A DNA stretch of 50,083 bases from Clostridia bacterium (GTDB lineage Bacteria; Bacillota; Clostridia; Oscillospirales; Acutalibacteraceae): NCBI GenBank assembly GCA_017472225.1, contig JAFUQS010000044.1, forward strand, positions 1 to 50,083. The letters run 5' to 3'. The translations under genes were made by a program, and so were the position numbers. This document shows positions 1 through 8,993 of this stretch, one piece after another (the first letter of the stretch is position 1; each line of letters starts with the position of its first letter). The notes below the pieces were generated by a model that was not told the DNA's origin, made no database searches, and worked only from the letters and a program-made list of their open reading frames with translations.

Positions 1-225
1 ACAGCAGAAAGTAGCGGTATCCATTGAAAAAAGCCGTTTTAAATAGAGACGCTCGGAAAAGACCCGTTTAATAAGCAGAGAGTAGAAATCTAAAAATTAC
101 CGATATGCACCGACTTGTTTCTTTATAAAGGGTGAGCAGAAATGGTAGAGAATAAAAATCTATCACAAACCAAAGCGGTAATTTTTTGTACTTTCGGCTT
201 ACAGGCACTAAAGAGGGCGCTTTGG

Positions 226-253
226 TTACTTTTCGCTTAACTGTGAAAAGTAA
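226..253. repeat. Intergenic 9-bp hairpin
   Basis: The arms TTACTTTTC (226-234) and GAAAAGTAA (245-253) are perfectly complementary around a 10-nt loop. There is no T-run, so it is not an obvious terminator. It is probably part of a dispersed intergenic element. Confidence 0.5.
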
Positions 254-340
254 CGCCCGTCCGGCGAGGACAGTAGAAACTTATTTCATCTCAAAAAGGA
301 AACCTTAGCTGCACTTACTTCTCAAATCAATAACCTTCCA

Positions 341-405
341 CTTCACACAGTGACACAGAGGTAAAAATCAAGAGAGTCGGTAACAAATACCAACTCTCTA
401 TGCGG
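341..405. repeat. Dispersed hairpin repeat, left copy
   Basis: The stretch contains CAGTGACA, then GAGGTAAAAA, then a hairpin with arms at 371-382 and 388-399 (one C/A mismatch) and the trailing TGCGG. The same order of elements recurs at 49671-49738 near the other end of the window. The elements are collinear and similar but not identical, as expected for an old dispersed intergenic repeat. Confidence 0.6.
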
Positions 406-445
406 ATATAAACTTACTTATCAGCAGGTAGTCCACCCGCGACCA

Positions 446-480
446 CAATTCTGCGTTCTGCACTCTGCATTCTGCATTCT
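446..480. repeat. Tandem GCAGAAT-type 7-mer repeat, copy 1
   Basis: Read on the minus strand this is a run of degenerate heptamers (GCAGAAT, GCAGAGT, GCAGAAC). The 27 nt at 446-472 recur identically at 10852-10878. Both copies lie just downstream of the 3' end of a minus-strand gene. Confidence 0.7.
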
Positions 481-481
481 T

Positions 482-501
482 AAAAAGCCTTACGGCTTTT
501 T
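482..501 (-). terminator. Hairpin terminator overlapping a stop codon
   Basis: The arms AAAAAGCC and GGCTTTTT form a perfect 8-bp stem with a 4-nt loop. The stop codon of the upstream-encoded membrane protein (490-492) lies in the loop. The T-rich arm lies at the 3' side in the minus-strand sense. This is the probable end of the rimP operon transcript. Confidence 0.65.
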
Positions 502-1161
502 CTTAAAGCACAGTGCATCTGTTGTGGAAAGAATAAGTATCTGACTGGGCAGATAGAATATCCATGTCATAACCTCTGCATTTCTTATCATTGTCTCAGT
601 GAAAATTGAGGGCTGAAGATTATGTATGCCCACACAGGCGTCACAGCAAGCAAAAAGAACTATGCCTATTGCAAATCTTAAGTGCCTTGGTGAGGGGTTA
701 TATATCTGCAGCTCAAAGCCGTGAGCAAAGTTAACTGCAAAACAGCTTGCATAAGCCACTGTTATTCCTATATCAACGCTGTCAAGAAGAACTCCTGCAA
801 TTGTGCCGAGAATAAGCCCCGGCAGAAGTCTCTTGAGAAGCTCACCCACAAGAGGCTTACCACTCATAAAAGAAAATCTTATAGTGTAGCAGGTCTGCAC
901 TGCAATAAATACACAAACACCTGCAATATAGTTGCCTATGAGTATAAGGAAAATGTCTGCAAGCACCGTGAAGATAAATGCTGCCGTTACAACAGCATTA
1001 TCTCTTTGCTTGCCAGCCATAAGACCCATAAGCCCCACCAATGATATAGCAATAAACTTTACAATGTTTTCGCCGTCAAGGCGCATAATATCCATTGTCA
1101 CAAATGTGCAGAAAAGCACTGCTTCAATAGCGATAAACGCAAAACTTAATATTCTTTTCAT
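490..1161 (-). CDS. Multi-pass membrane protein, tentatively YhhN/TMEM86-like
   Basis: This is a 223-residue, very hydrophobic protein with about eight predicted membrane helices (near residues 4-22, 33-49, 57-75, 77-97, 110-128, 131-148, 163-181, 196-212). The segments ADIFLILIGN, FACCDACVGIH and FYLPSQILILS are laid out like the conserved acidic and tyrosine-rich helices of the YhhN/TMEM86 (lysoplasmalogenase-type) family, but I make that match from memory and it is weak. The start is supported by GGAGGAACCGGAAG before ATG. It begins 18 nt after the preceding gene and is probably the last gene of the translation operon. An alternative is simply an uncharacterised integral membrane protein. 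Confidence 0.75.
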   Translation of the reverse strand: MKRILSFAFIAIEAVLFCTFVTMDIMRLDGENIVKFIAISLVGLMGLMAGKQRDNAVVTAAFIFTVLADIFLILIGNYIAGVCVFIAVQTCYTIRFSFMSGKPLVGELLKRLLPGLILGTIAGVLLDSVDIGITVAYASCFAVNFAHGFELQIYNPSPRHLRFAIGIVLFACCDACVGIHNLQPSIFTETMIRNAEVMTWIFYLPSQILILSTTDALCFKKKP

Positions 1162-1179
1162 CTTCCGGTTCCTCCGCTT

Positions 1180-2619
1180 TTAGCCTATTTCCACCTCAAA
1201 AATATTTGCAGTGAAAGGTATAATTACATCTTCTCTGTATCCGCTGTCATTGATATAGCAGAACATATATCCCTGCTTTGACAGTGTGCTTGCGCTGGCA
1301 TAAATAGCCTCACCCACGTCTTCAGTGTCTTCAGGTACCTCTGCCGAATCCTCGGCATCCTCACTGAGCAGTGCGCTGTAATCATATCCGCAGTAAATTC
1401 TGTAAAGCAGCTCTTCAATAAGCTGATAATCCTTACCCAGAATACTGTCCTTAGTTACATAGCCACCTGTTTCAGTGTCAAATATATAACACTCCACACT
1501 CTTTTTTGAGGGTACCACCGGCTCATCGGCAACGGTGTCTTCCGCACCGTTGTCGGCAGCCACTGCCACTGTTTCACTTATCTCATTTGTTACGCCTATA
1601 TAGTCCCCTGCAGCATATGTCACTTCACCACGGTAATTCACTTCAAGAGGCAACGTGCTTATCTGAGCACCGCTTTTAACATATTTTTTATACTGAGTCT
1701 CGGCATCCTCTGCCTGAGCAGTGTAATAAGTCAGCATACTCTGATAAAAGCGGTTAGCCTCTGTTTCACCTGCCGTTTTACCGTAGAATACGGGATATTC
1801 AAGCACATAGCGGCAATAAACAACGTCGCTGTCGGTCTTGCCCTCAATAATCTGAGTTTTCATCTCATAATCAAAAAGGCTGTCTGTTTCTTCCTTAATC
1901 ATTATGCCCATCTGGTCAAACACCGGCTCAGAAGAAATCTCGTGAATAATCCACTGACCGTCCTGCTCAGCTTTTCCTGTGATGATATAGAGGGTTTTCC
2001 CTGCCAATTCGCAGGTTATATAATATCTTCCGTCCTGAATTCTTTTGCTTGCAGTGATATTTGCCTTAGCACCTGAAAGAGCCTCGCCCTCATCACCGGC
2101 AGCAAAATAATAGTTGCCGTCATAATAATAAATATCCTGAGTGTTTACAGTGTGGTCTATATTCATCTCAAACTGTGAGAGAATTGCATCCACCCTGTTT
2201 TTTGTCACCTTATAATATTTATAGCTACCTTCCTCATCCTTAAAACGCATTGCAGGGTCAGGCTGCACTGACTGCACAGCCGTCTCATAGCCATATGCGG
2301 CATAAAGACCGTCTTTTGCATAGGGTCTGATATATGAAAGCAGCTTCTTTGTCTCAAGGCGGCTGTCTTCAAAATCCTGCTTAGTCAGGGGCTCTAACTT
2401 TGAAAGCTGCTTTTCAAGCTCCTGCTCTTCAGCCTGTGAGAGCACAAGGGCAACTGCCTTTATCTCGCTCTCCTGCTTAAATATATCCGTAAAAGCACCC
2501 ACACCAACTGCACCTGCAAGGCAAAGAGCCACAAGACACATAAGCACCGTTACGCCTGCTTTTGCCCTTTTTTCGCTTTTCAGCTGCATTGCTCTGGTGT
2601 TTACTTTATTTTTTTTCAT
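1180..2619 (-). CDS. Membrane-anchored protein of unknown function
   Basis: I do not recognise a domain in this 479-residue protein. A short basic N-terminus precedes one membrane helix at about residues 21-43 with no clear cleavage site, so the rest is probably an extracytoplasmic region held by that helix. The remainder is mixed alpha/beta and acidic, with repeated tyrosines and an acidic alanine/valine/glutamate segment near the C-terminus that looks like a flexible linker. I place the start at 2619 rather than the in-frame ATG at 2628, because AAAGG lies nine bases before the former and abuts the latter. It starts 28 nt after ribF and is followed 18 nt later by the multi-pass membrane protein, so the three are probably co-transcribed. 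Confidence 0.75.
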   Translation of the reverse strand: MKKNKVNTRAMQLKSEKRAKAGVTVLMCLVALCLAGAVGVGAFTDIFKQESEIKAVALVLSQAEEQELEKQLSKLEPLTKQDFEDSRLETKKLLSYIRPYAKDGLYAAYGYETAVQSVQPDPAMRFKDEEGSYKYYKVTKNRVDAILSQFEMNIDHTVNTQDIYYYDGNYYFAAGDEGEALSGAKANITASKRIQDGRYYITCELAGKTLYIITGKAEQDGQWIIHEISSEPVFDQMGIMIKEETDSLFDYEMKTQIIEGKTDSDVVYCRYVLEYPVFYGKTAGETEANRFYQSMLTYYTAQAEDAETQYKKYVKSGAQISTLPLEVNYRGEVTYAAGDYIGVTNEISETVAVAADNGAEDTVADEPVVPSKKSVECYIFDTETGGYVTKDSILGKDYQLIEELLYRIYCGYDYSALLSEDAEDSAEVPEDTEDVGEAIYASASTLSKQGYMFCYINDSGYREDVIIPFTANIFEVEIG

Positions 2620-2647
2620 GTGAATCATCCTTTGCTTTTATATTAAA

Positions 2648-3565
2648 TCAAGGAGTTCCGTAATTTTTTTCAACAAGCCCGTTATATACGAGTCTTGCTT
2701 TTTCCATATCCTTTTTAACTGCCGCCGACAGCTCCTCAAGAGAAGTGAATTTCATCTCACCTCTTAAAAAGCTTAGCAGCCCCACCTCGGCGTTTTTGCC
2801 GTAAAGGTCTCCCGAAAAGCCGAGTATACAGGTTTCACTTCTCACTGCAGTACCGCCTACAGTGGGTCTTACACCTATATTTGTCACACTGGGATATTCT
2901 TTTTCACCCAGCCTTGTCACCGAAGCATATACGCCGAATTTCGGCAGAATAAAGTCTTCGGGAAAGCTCTGATTGATTGTGGGAAAGCCTAATTTTCTGC
3001 CCAAAGCGTCTCCTCTTTCAACAATTCTGTTATATGAGAAAACTCTGCCGAGCATTTCATTTGCCCTCAGCATATCACCGCCGCTTATAAGCTGTCTTAT
3101 TTTTGAGGCGCTGATTATATCCTCTCCCTGCTTTATTCCCTCAAGTGAAAACACCTCTACGCCTTCACCTTCAAGGTCAAGTCTCAGGGTTTCAGCACTG
3201 CCACAGCCTTTCTTCCCATACCTGTAATCATAGCCGCAGACAACTGCCCTTGCGCCCAGCTCATCTATGAGAATTTTATGTGCAAAATCATAAGGCTCCA
3301 TATCCATATTTTTTCTGAAATCAAATTCAAAAAGCGTGAAGCCCATTTCCCTGAGAAGTCTGCTTTTCATTTCTTCATCTGTTAGCATAGGCGGCACTGT
3401 GCCCTTTAAAACCTTTTTCGGGTGCTCACTGAATATGAGCACTGCAGGGGTCAGACCTTTTTCCTTTGCAACATCAAGAGCCTTTTGCAGCACAGCCTTG
3501 TGGCCTTTATGAATACCGTCAAAATAGCCCAGAGCAACAGCAGTGGCATATTTTTCTTTATCCAT
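2648..3565 (-). CDS. ribF: Bifunctional riboflavin kinase/FAD synthetase
   Basis: RibF phosphorylates riboflavin to FMN and adenylates FMN to FAD in the cytoplasm. The 305-residue length is typical. The nucleotidyltransferase domain is N-terminal, with GYFDGIHKGH at residues 13-22 and the signature SASKIRQLISGG near residue 150. The riboflavin kinase domain follows, with GDALGRKLGFPTIN near residue 183. The ATG at 3565 overlaps the end of truB by 8 nt (ATGGATAA), implying translational coupling. Position after truB is the usual Firmicutes arrangement. Confidence 0.97.
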   Translation of the reverse strand: MDKEKYATAVALGYFDGIHKGHKAVLQKALDVAKEKGLTPAVLIFSEHPKKVLKGTVPPMLTDEEMKSRLLREMGFTLFEFDFRKNMDMEPYDFAHKILIDELGARAVVCGYDYRYGKKGCGSAETLRLDLEGEGVEVFSLEGIKQGEDIISASKIRQLISGGDMLRANEMLGRVFSYNRIVERGDALGRKLGFPTINQSFPEDFILPKFGVYASVTRLGEKEYPSVTNIGVRPTVGGTAVRSETCILGFSGDLYGKNAEVGLLSFLRGEMKFTSLEELSAAVKKDMEKARLVYNGLVEKNYGTP

Positions 3566-4466
3566 TTGCCGTCACCTGCCTTACATAAACACGCTTGACT
3601 GTCAAAGCCGTTACCTCACTGTCAATTTCGCCCACGCCCAAAAATTCGTCATCAGGCGAATACACGCAGTAAAGTCCCGGTGTCTTTTTGCCGCCAAAAC
3701 GGTTTACATCCAATTCACCGCCGTTTGAAAAGCGTTTAGCCTGAGGTGCGCTCACCTTTATTTTATCATAAGTGATGAAAGAGTCAACCTCTGTCAGCGC
3801 ATTGGCAAGCATTCCCTCATCGCTGAGCTTCTGCAGCTCTTCCAAAGTGTAGCACCTGTCCACACTCACGCCGTTGGCCATTATTCTTCTGAGACAAGTC
3901 ATCGTTGCACCGCAGCCGAGTGCTTCACCGATATCGGCAATCAGTGTGCGGATATATGTTCCGCTTGAGCATTCACATTCTATCTCGTACTCTGCCGTTT
4001 CCTCGCAGTATCCTAGCAGTCTGAGAGAATAAACCGTAACCTTACGGCTTTCTCTTTCTATTTCCACACCCTGCCTTGCAAGCTCATAAAGACGAACACC
4101 GTCTTTTTTTATGGCAGAATACATAGGAGGCACCTGCTCAATTTCACCTATAAACCCCGTGAGTACCTTTTCAACATCACTTTTATTTGAAGTGACCTCA
4201 TATTCACCTGTCACCTTGCCGGTTATGTCAAGGGTGTCTGTTGTTTTGCCCAAAATAAACTTAGCCCTATAAGCCTTATCATGACTTGGGATAAGCTCTA
4301 TAAATCTTGTTGCTCCCCCAAGAGCTATAGGCAGCACACCCGTAGCCATGGGGTCAAGAGTACCGGTATGACCGGCTTTTTTTATGCCGAAAATCCTTCT
4401 TACTTTTGCCGAAGCAACAAAGGAAGTAAGACCTTCGCTTTTATCAAGAAAAACAAAACCGTTCAT
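3558..4466 (-). CDS. truB: tRNA pseudouridine(55) synthase
   Basis: TruB isomerises uridine 55 in the T-loop of tRNAs. The catalytic motif GHTGTLDPMATG lies at residues 32-43, with the nucleophilic aspartate at 38. The C-terminal third (PGLYCVYSPDDEFLGVGE and after) fits the TruB/PUA-like tail. The 302-residue length is normal. AAAGGAGTGG precedes the ATG. It follows nrnA after a 74-nt gap and overlaps ribF. Confidence 0.97.
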   Translation of the reverse strand: MNGFVFLDKSEGLTSFVASAKVRRIFGIKKAGHTGTLDPMATGVLPIALGGATRFIELIPSHDKAYRAKFILGKTTDTLDITGKVTGEYEVTSNKSDVEKVLTGFIGEIEQVPPMYSAIKKDGVRLYELARQGVEIERESRKVTVYSLRLLGYCEETAEYEIECECSSGTYIRTLIADIGEALGCGATMTCLRRIMANGVSVDRCYTLEELQKLSDEGMLANALTEVDSFITYDKIKVSAPQAKRFSNGGELDVNRFGGKKTPGLYCVYSPDDEFLGVGEIDSEVTALTVKRVYVRQVTANG

Positions 4467-4540
4467 TCCGCCACTCCTTTCGTTATAAATCAGTATACTT
4501 TGCTATGTGCCGTCAGAAGTTAATCTCCCGACAGCTGATT

Positions 4541-5491
4541 TTATATAACCTGCTCGGTTATATATTTCTTTATTGCTTTTTCAGCCTCTTCTACAGTGCA
4601 TTTCATTTCACAGCCTGCGGCTCTTACGTGACCTCCGCCGCCAAAATGAGCGCATATTGCCGAAGCATCATAATTCTCCGAGGTTCTCACAGAAATGCCT
4701 GTAACGCCCTCTTTTTCCTCTTTTACGGTGATTCCTATTTCAACGCCCTCAATCTGCCTTGTCAAAGGCTTTATTGCATCAAGAGCAGATTTGTCAACAC
4801 CGCATGCTTCAAGCATTTCTTTTGTTACACTTATCATTGCAACCTTGCCCTCACAAAAAATCGCAAGGGAGTCAAGACACATTTTCTGCAGCAAAATATC
4901 GCCCTTTGTCTTTGTGTCAAACATTTTGACATTAATTGCGCTGTGGTCTGCACCTGCCATTATAAGCTCAGCGGCAATTACATGTGTTCTCGGTGTCACA
5001 TTTGAATATTTAAAACAGCCGGTGTCTGTGCTGCAGCCTGTGTAAATGCAGGATGCTATATCACTGTCAATTACGGCACCAAGCTCTTTTATTATGAGAT
5101 AGATTATCTCACAGCAAGAGGCACTGTCACTCTCACAGTATGTCTTTTTTGCAAAACGGCGTGAAGTTTCGTGGTGGTCAATAGCCAGATCTACTCTGTC
5201 ACCGTATTTTCCGCCTACAGTGTCACCTAAAAGCTTTCTTTCAGCAACATCAACGCTGACTATGAAATCAGGCTCAAAGTCCTTCTCTTCAATACCGCAG
5301 AAAAGGTAACTGTATTTTTCATTTATTCTGTCACCGTTTGTCAGCCTGACATTTTTGCCCATTTTATCAAGTGCTCTGAGCAGTGCATATCCACTGCCCA
5401 GAGTATCACCGTCAGGGTTAATGTGAGTCAGAATGAGAATATTATCGGCGTTTTTCAGCTCATTTACAGCCTCGTGAAAACTGATATCCAT
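4541..5491 (-). CDS. nrnA: DHH/DHHA1 phosphoesterase, NrnA-like
   Basis: NrnA-type enzymes degrade nanoRNAs and dephosphorylate pAp. This 316-residue protein has the metal-binding motif HINPDGD (residues 23-29), an aspartate at 81 and the DHH triplet at 105-107. The C-terminal DHHA1 substrate-binding motif GGGGHVRAAGCE is near the end. I chose the start at 5491 because GAGGTGA lies 5 nt upstream and it sits just past the rbfA stop (one base between). An in-frame extension to 5563 would overlap rbfA by 71 nt and lacks a ribosome site. Location between rbfA and truB is standard in Clostridia and Bacilli. Confidence 0.93.
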   Translation of the reverse strand: MDISFHEAVNELKNADNILILTHINPDGDTLGSGYALLRALDKMGKNVRLTNGDRINEKYSYLFCGIEEKDFEPDFIVSVDVAERKLLGDTVGGKYGDRVDLAIDHHETSRRFAKKTYCESDSASCCEIIYLIIKELGAVIDSDIASCIYTGCSTDTGCFKYSNVTPRTHVIAAELIMAGADHSAINVKMFDTKTKGDILLQKMCLDSLAIFCEGKVAMISVTKEMLEACGVDKSALDAIKPLTRQIEGVEIGITVKEEKEGVTGISVRTSENYDASAICAHFGGGGHVRAAGCEMKCTVEEAEKAIKKYITEQVI

Positions 5492-5492
5492 C

Positions 5493-5840
5493 TCATTCAC
5501 CTCTGCCGTTTTCCAGCTTCTTAAACATGTTGAAGCCCTGCTCAATTGAGTCATCGGCAACAAATTTAAGTTCGGGAGTCTTTCTCAGGTGCAATCTGCC
5601 ACCAACCTCACGTCTTATATAGCCTGTTGCGGCAGTGAGGCCTTTAACAGCCTCCTTCGCTGAGTCAATTCCCTTTATATCGCTGACATACACCTTTGCA
5701 TAAGATGCGTCTGAGCTGACCTCAACACGCACCACTGTCAGCATTTTGCCCATTACACGGGGGTCTTTTAATTCCCTTATGAGGGCAGTTATTTCTCGTT
5801 TTATATCTTCCGATACACGGTTAATTCTGAAACCTGCCAT
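5493..5840 (-). CDS. rbfA: 30S ribosome-binding factor A
   Basis: RbfA is a small KH-fold protein needed for late maturation of the 30S subunit and 16S rRNA 5' end processing. The 115-residue sequence shows the family start (FRINRVSEDIKREI) and the segment DPRVMGKMLTVVRVEVSSD, followed by the typical APELKF-like strand (here TPELKFVADDSIEQG). AAAGGA precedes the ATG. It lies 35 nt after infB, as in most Firmicutes. Confidence 0.96.
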   Translation of the reverse strand: MAGFRINRVSEDIKREITALIRELKDPRVMGKMLTVVRVEVSSDASYAKVYVSDIKGIDSAKEAVKGLTAATGYIRREVGGRLHLRKTPELKFVADDSIEQGFNMFKKLENGRGE

Positions 5841-5875
5841 TAGATTTTCCTTTCCGTATAGTTTGGATATTACAA

Positions 5876-8323
5876 TCAGTCTCTGTATTCTTCAATCATG
5901 AAACACTCGAAGATATCGCCTTCCTTAATGTCGTTGAACTTCTCAAGACCGATACCGCATTCAAAGCCTGTCTGAACTTCCTTAACGTCATCCTTGAAAC
6001 GGCGAAGTGAAGAAATAGCATCCTCTGTGATAACGATACCGTCACGCACAACACGGATAAGTGCATTTCTTGTCACCTTACCCTCAAGCACATAAGAACC
6101 TGCAATCTTGCCTGCTGATGAAAGGTTCATAACGGTACGCACTTCAATTCTACCAAGAGCAACTTCTCTTGTCTTGGGAGCAAGCATACCCTTCATAGCT
6201 GCTTCGATTTCTTCTATGCAGTCATAAATAACTCTATACATTCTCATTTCAACACCGTCACGCTCTGAAAGTGTCTGAGCATTAGTGTCAGGACGGACAT
6301 TGAAGCCGACGATAATAGCATTTGAAACGCCTGCAAGCTGCACGTCGCTTTCGTTGATAGCACCAACACCGCCGTGAATAACACGAACACGAACTTCTTC
6401 GTTTGAGAGCTTTTCGAGGTTCTGCTTAACAGCCTCAACTGAGCCCTGAACGTCAGCCTTAACAATGATTGAAAGCTCCTTCATTTGGCCTTCCTGAAGT
6501 GATGAGAAGAGGTTATCAAGTGTAACCTTCTGCTGTGCACCCCATTCAGCCTGCTTAGCTTCGTGAATTTTTCTCTCAACAAGCTCACGTGCAAGCTTTT
6601 CATCTGAAGCAACGTCAAATGTGTCACCTGCACCGGGAGTTGTGCTAAGACCTGTTACCTCAACGGGTACTGAGGGGCCTGCTTCTTTAATGCGGATACC
6701 TCTTTCAGTCTGCATAACTCTTACTCTACCAACGCTCTGACCTGCAACAACAATATCACCAACATGAAGTGTACCGTTCTGAACAAGCAGTGTTGCAATG
6801 GGGCCACGGCCCTTGTCAAGTCTTGCTTCAATAACAACACCCTTTGCGGCTCTGTTGGGGTTAGCCTTAAGCTCTGCCATTTCAGCCACAAGCAGAATTG
6901 ATTCAAGAAGTGAGTCAATACCGAAGTGTGTCTTTGCTGAAACGGGCACACAGATAGCGTCGCCGCCCCACTCTTCGGGCACAAGGCCGTATTCTGTAAG
7001 CTGCTGCTTGACTCTGTCAGGGTTAGCGCCCTCTTTATCCATCTTGTTGATAGCAACAATAATCTGCACGCCTGCTGCCTTTGCGTGGTTGATAGCTTCA
7101 ATTGTCTGAGGCATGATACCGTCATCAGCAGCAACAACAAGCACTGCAATATCAGTTGCCATTGCACCTCTTGCTCTCATTGATGTGAAAGCAGCGTGGC
7201 CGGGAGTGTCAAGGAAGGTGATCATCTGACCGTCAAGGTCAACTCTGTAAGCACCGATGTGCTGTGTGATACCGCCTGCTTCAGTTGCAGCAACACCTGC
7301 ATCACGGATTGCGTCAAGAATTGATGTCTTACCGTGGTCAACGTGACCCATAACAACGACAACCGGGTCTCTGGGAAGAAGGTCTTCTGCTGAGTCTTCG
7401 TGGTCGTCAATGATTCTTTCTTCAATTGAAACTTCAACTTCCTTTTCAACCTTTGCACCAAGCTCTGTTGCAACGATTTCAGCGGTGTCGAAGTCGATTG
7501 TCTGGTTAACTGTTGCCATTACGCCCAGCTTGAACATCTCTTTGATAACCTCAGCAGCTGTTCTTCTGAGAAGTCCTGCAAGGTCACCGACAGTGATTTC
7601 GTTGGGGATTTTAACAACAAGTGTTTTCTTTGCTCTTTCAGCAGCAATTCTCTTGAGTCTTTCAGCCTCGGTTTCTCTCTTGCTTGAGCGTGTACCCTGC
7701 TGCTTTCTGTACTGCTGAGATTTCTGCTTGAGCTTCTGCTTGCTTGAAGACATTTCACTGTCTCTTCTGCCACCCTGTGAAGCCATTTCGTCATACTTTT
7801 CGTTATACTTTTCAAGGTCAACGTTGCTGCTTCTTGTGTCAACATATCTCTTTTCGCCCTTTGTTCTTGCCTGAATGAGCTTTTCCTGCTTTTGGGGCTG
7901 TTCCTTCTTTTTCTGCTGCGGCTGAGCATTCTGAGGCTTATTCTGCTGCGGCTTTCTGTCTTCCTTTTTACCCTCAGCTTTTGCAGGCTTTTTATCTTCC
8001 TTCTTAGCTTCAGTCTTTGCCTGAGGTTTCTTTTCTTCTTTCTTCACCTCTGCCTTTTCCGGTGCAGGCTTTTTCTCTTCAGCGGCTTTCTTTTCCTGAG
8101 CCTCTGCCTTCTGCTTTTCACCTGCAGCAAAATATGCATCGAAGCTTTCAACAGCATTTTCCTGTGTTATTGTTTCAAAAATAATATCAAGCTCTCTGTC
8201 TTCAAGAGCTGCCATATGTGTTCTCTCTGCAGGCATACGGCTTTCAAGCATTGCGAGTATCTTTTTACTGTTCAGACCGAAATCCTTTGCAACTTCGTGA
8301 ACTCTGTATTTTTCTCTTGGCAT
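5876..8323 (-). CDS. infB: Translation initiation factor IF-2
   Basis: IF-2 is the GTPase that places initiator tRNA on the 30S subunit and promotes subunit joining. This 815-residue protein has an N-terminal IF2_N domain (residues 1-50), a long lysine/glutamate/glutamine/alanine-rich linker (about 65-225), a second IF2_N-like domain (about 235-290), then the GTPase core. P-loop GHVDHGKT is near residue 325, DTPGHA and NKMD follow, and the C-terminal beta-barrel/IF2 domains complete it. AAAGGA lies upstream of the ATG. The linker is low-complexity and will vary between strains. Confidence 0.98.
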   Translation of the reverse strand: MPREKYRVHEVAKDFGLNSKKILAMLESRMPAERTHMAALEDRELDIIFETITQENAVESFDAYFAAGEKQKAEAQEKKAAEEKKPAPEKAEVKKEEKKPQAKTEAKKEDKKPAKAEGKKEDRKPQQNKPQNAQPQQKKKEQPQKQEKLIQARTKGEKRYVDTRSSNVDLEKYNEKYDEMASQGGRRDSEMSSSKQKLKQKSQQYRKQQGTRSSKRETEAERLKRIAAERAKKTLVVKIPNEITVGDLAGLLRRTAAEVIKEMFKLGVMATVNQTIDFDTAEIVATELGAKVEKEVEVSIEERIIDDHEDSAEDLLPRDPVVVVMGHVDHGKTSILDAIRDAGVAATEAGGITQHIGAYRVDLDGQMITFLDTPGHAAFTSMRARGAMATDIAVLVVAADDGIMPQTIEAINHAKAAGVQIIVAINKMDKEGANPDRVKQQLTEYGLVPEEWGGDAICVPVSAKTHFGIDSLLESILLVAEMAELKANPNRAAKGVVIEARLDKGRGPIATLLVQNGTLHVGDIVVAGQSVGRVRVMQTERGIRIKEAGPSVPVEVTGLSTTPGAGDTFDVASDEKLARELVERKIHEAKQAEWGAQQKVTLDNLFSSLQEGQMKELSIIVKADVQGSVEAVKQNLEKLSNEEVRVRVIHGGVGAINESDVQLAGVSNAIIVGFNVRPDTNAQTLSERDGVEMRMYRVIYDCIEEIEAAMKGMLAPKTREVALGRIEVRTVMNLSSAGKIAGSYVLEGKVTRNALIRVVRDGIVITEDAISSLRRFKDDVKEVQTGFECGIGLEKFNDIKEGDIFECFMIEEYRD

Positions 8324-8343
8324 AGTATCATCCTTTCTATGAT

Positions 8344-8373
8344 AGGGTTCGGATTATACTCGTCACCCTAAGG
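8344..8373. repeat. Intergenic element in the ylxQ-infB gap, copy 1
   Basis: This 53-nt gap contains a 27-nt element (8345-8371) starting GGGTTCGGATTATA and ending CACCCTAA. A copy with 24 of 27 identical bases lies in opposite orientation at 10064-10090, between rimP and nusA. Short complementary ends (AGGGT/ACCCT) allow a weak hairpin. Confidence 0.65.
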
Positions 8374-8376
8374 TGG

Positions 8377-8685
8377 TTACTTGTTATATTTGTCTGTTAA
8401 TGCCTTTGCGAAGCCCTCATCGTCAACGCTGATAACTGCCGCCTTTGAACCGACAGCCGATGACAGCTCCGTTAAATCATAGTGCGTAACTATAACGGGA
8501 ATATTTTTATTTTCATAAGTGCAGGCATGCTTTATCTCTTTTTGCAGTCTTTCAGATGCATCCTTTGACATAACACAAAGCTTCGCCTTGCTTCTGACAA
8601 TACTGTTTATAACTGCATCGTGGCCGAGACTCACTCTGCCTGAGCGCCTTGCTAAACCTAAAAGTGAAAGAAACTTATCATTCAT
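8377..8685 (-). CDS. ylxQ: L7Ae/L30e-family RNA-binding protein (YlxQ)
   Basis: This 102-residue protein matches the small L7Ae/L30e/S12e-like proteins (YlxQ) encoded between ylxR and infB. LSLLGLARRSGRVSLGHDAV at the N-terminus and the central AKLCVMSKDASE are typical of the fold, which binds kink-turn RNA. The cellular role of YlxQ is not settled. It overlaps the end of ylxR by 8 nt (ATGAATGA), implying coupled translation. Confidence 0.92.
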   Translation of the reverse strand: MNDKFLSLLGLARRSGRVSLGHDAVINSIVRSKAKLCVMSKDASERLQKEIKHACTYENKNIPVIVTHYDLTELSSAVGSKAAVISVDDEGFAKALTDKYNK

Positions 8686-8977
8686 TTTCGCTTATCTCCT
8701 GCTCCATTTTAAGGAGTACCTCTTCAGGAATTTCACAGCTGAGGGCTCTTGAAAAGCGTCGTGCCTTCTTAGCCATAGCAAAGCATTCCTTCTTTTTGCA
8801 GATATATGCGCCTCTGCCTGCTTTTTTTCCTGTCAGGTCAAGGCTGATTTCATAGGTTTCTTCCTCATTTTCGTTTTCGGGTTTTATTTTAGTCTTGACA
8901 ACTCTCACCAGTTCCTTCTGGGGAAGCATCTCACCGCAGCCAAGGCATTTTCTCATAGGTACTTTTCTCAGTGCCAA
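8678..8977 (-). CDS. ylxR: YlxR (DUF448) RNA-binding/regulatory protein, TTG start
   Basis: YlxR proteins are small, basic, nucleic-acid-binding proteins of the nusA-infB operon. The sequence shows VPMRKCLGCGE near the N-terminus, LVRVVK, and GRGAYICKKKEC, all typical of the family. The cysteines (CLGC and a later C) could bind metal. I place the start at a TTG at 8977, preceded by AAGAAGGG six bases upstream. This gives 99 residues and begins after the nusA stop. The upstream in-frame ATG at 9010 would overlap nusA by 17 nt and has no good ribosome site. Confidence 0.88.
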   Translation of the reverse strand: MALRKVPMRKCLGCGEMLPQKELVRVVKTKIKPENENEEETYEISLDLTGKKAGRGAYICKKKECFAMAKKARRFSRALSCEIPEEVLLKMEQEISENE

Positions 8978-8993
8978 TGTGAACCCTTCTTTC

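Larger units (their letters stand above)
1..489. other. Non-coding flank with dispersed repeats
   Basis: I see no credible gene here. The stretch holds several small inverted repeats: a 9-bp hairpin at 226-253, a hairpin at 371-399, and a tandem 7-mer block at 446-480, followed by the terminator of the leftward operon. The 340-400 part resembles sequence near the other end of the window (49671-49735). The most likely reading is an intergenic region that has accumulated short dispersed elements. Confidence 0.6.

Noticed and set aside
1-489. CRISPR-like or coding content in the left flank
   Set aside because: The repeats are not regularly spaced, have no common direct-repeat sequence, and no open frame of meaningful length is present.
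5492-5563. In-frame upstream extension of nrnA
   Set aside because: The extra 24 residues are encoded inside rbfA, lack a ribosome site and do not look like the DHH family N-terminus.
7892-8371. A 159-codon plus-strand frame opposite infB
   Set aside because: It is a leucine/phenylalanine-rich mirror of the lysine/glutamate linker of IF-2 with no start signal.
8345-8371. tRNA T-arm resemblance of GGGTTCGGATTATA
   Set aside because: No acceptor, D or anticodon arms can be formed nearby. It is treated as a short repeat.
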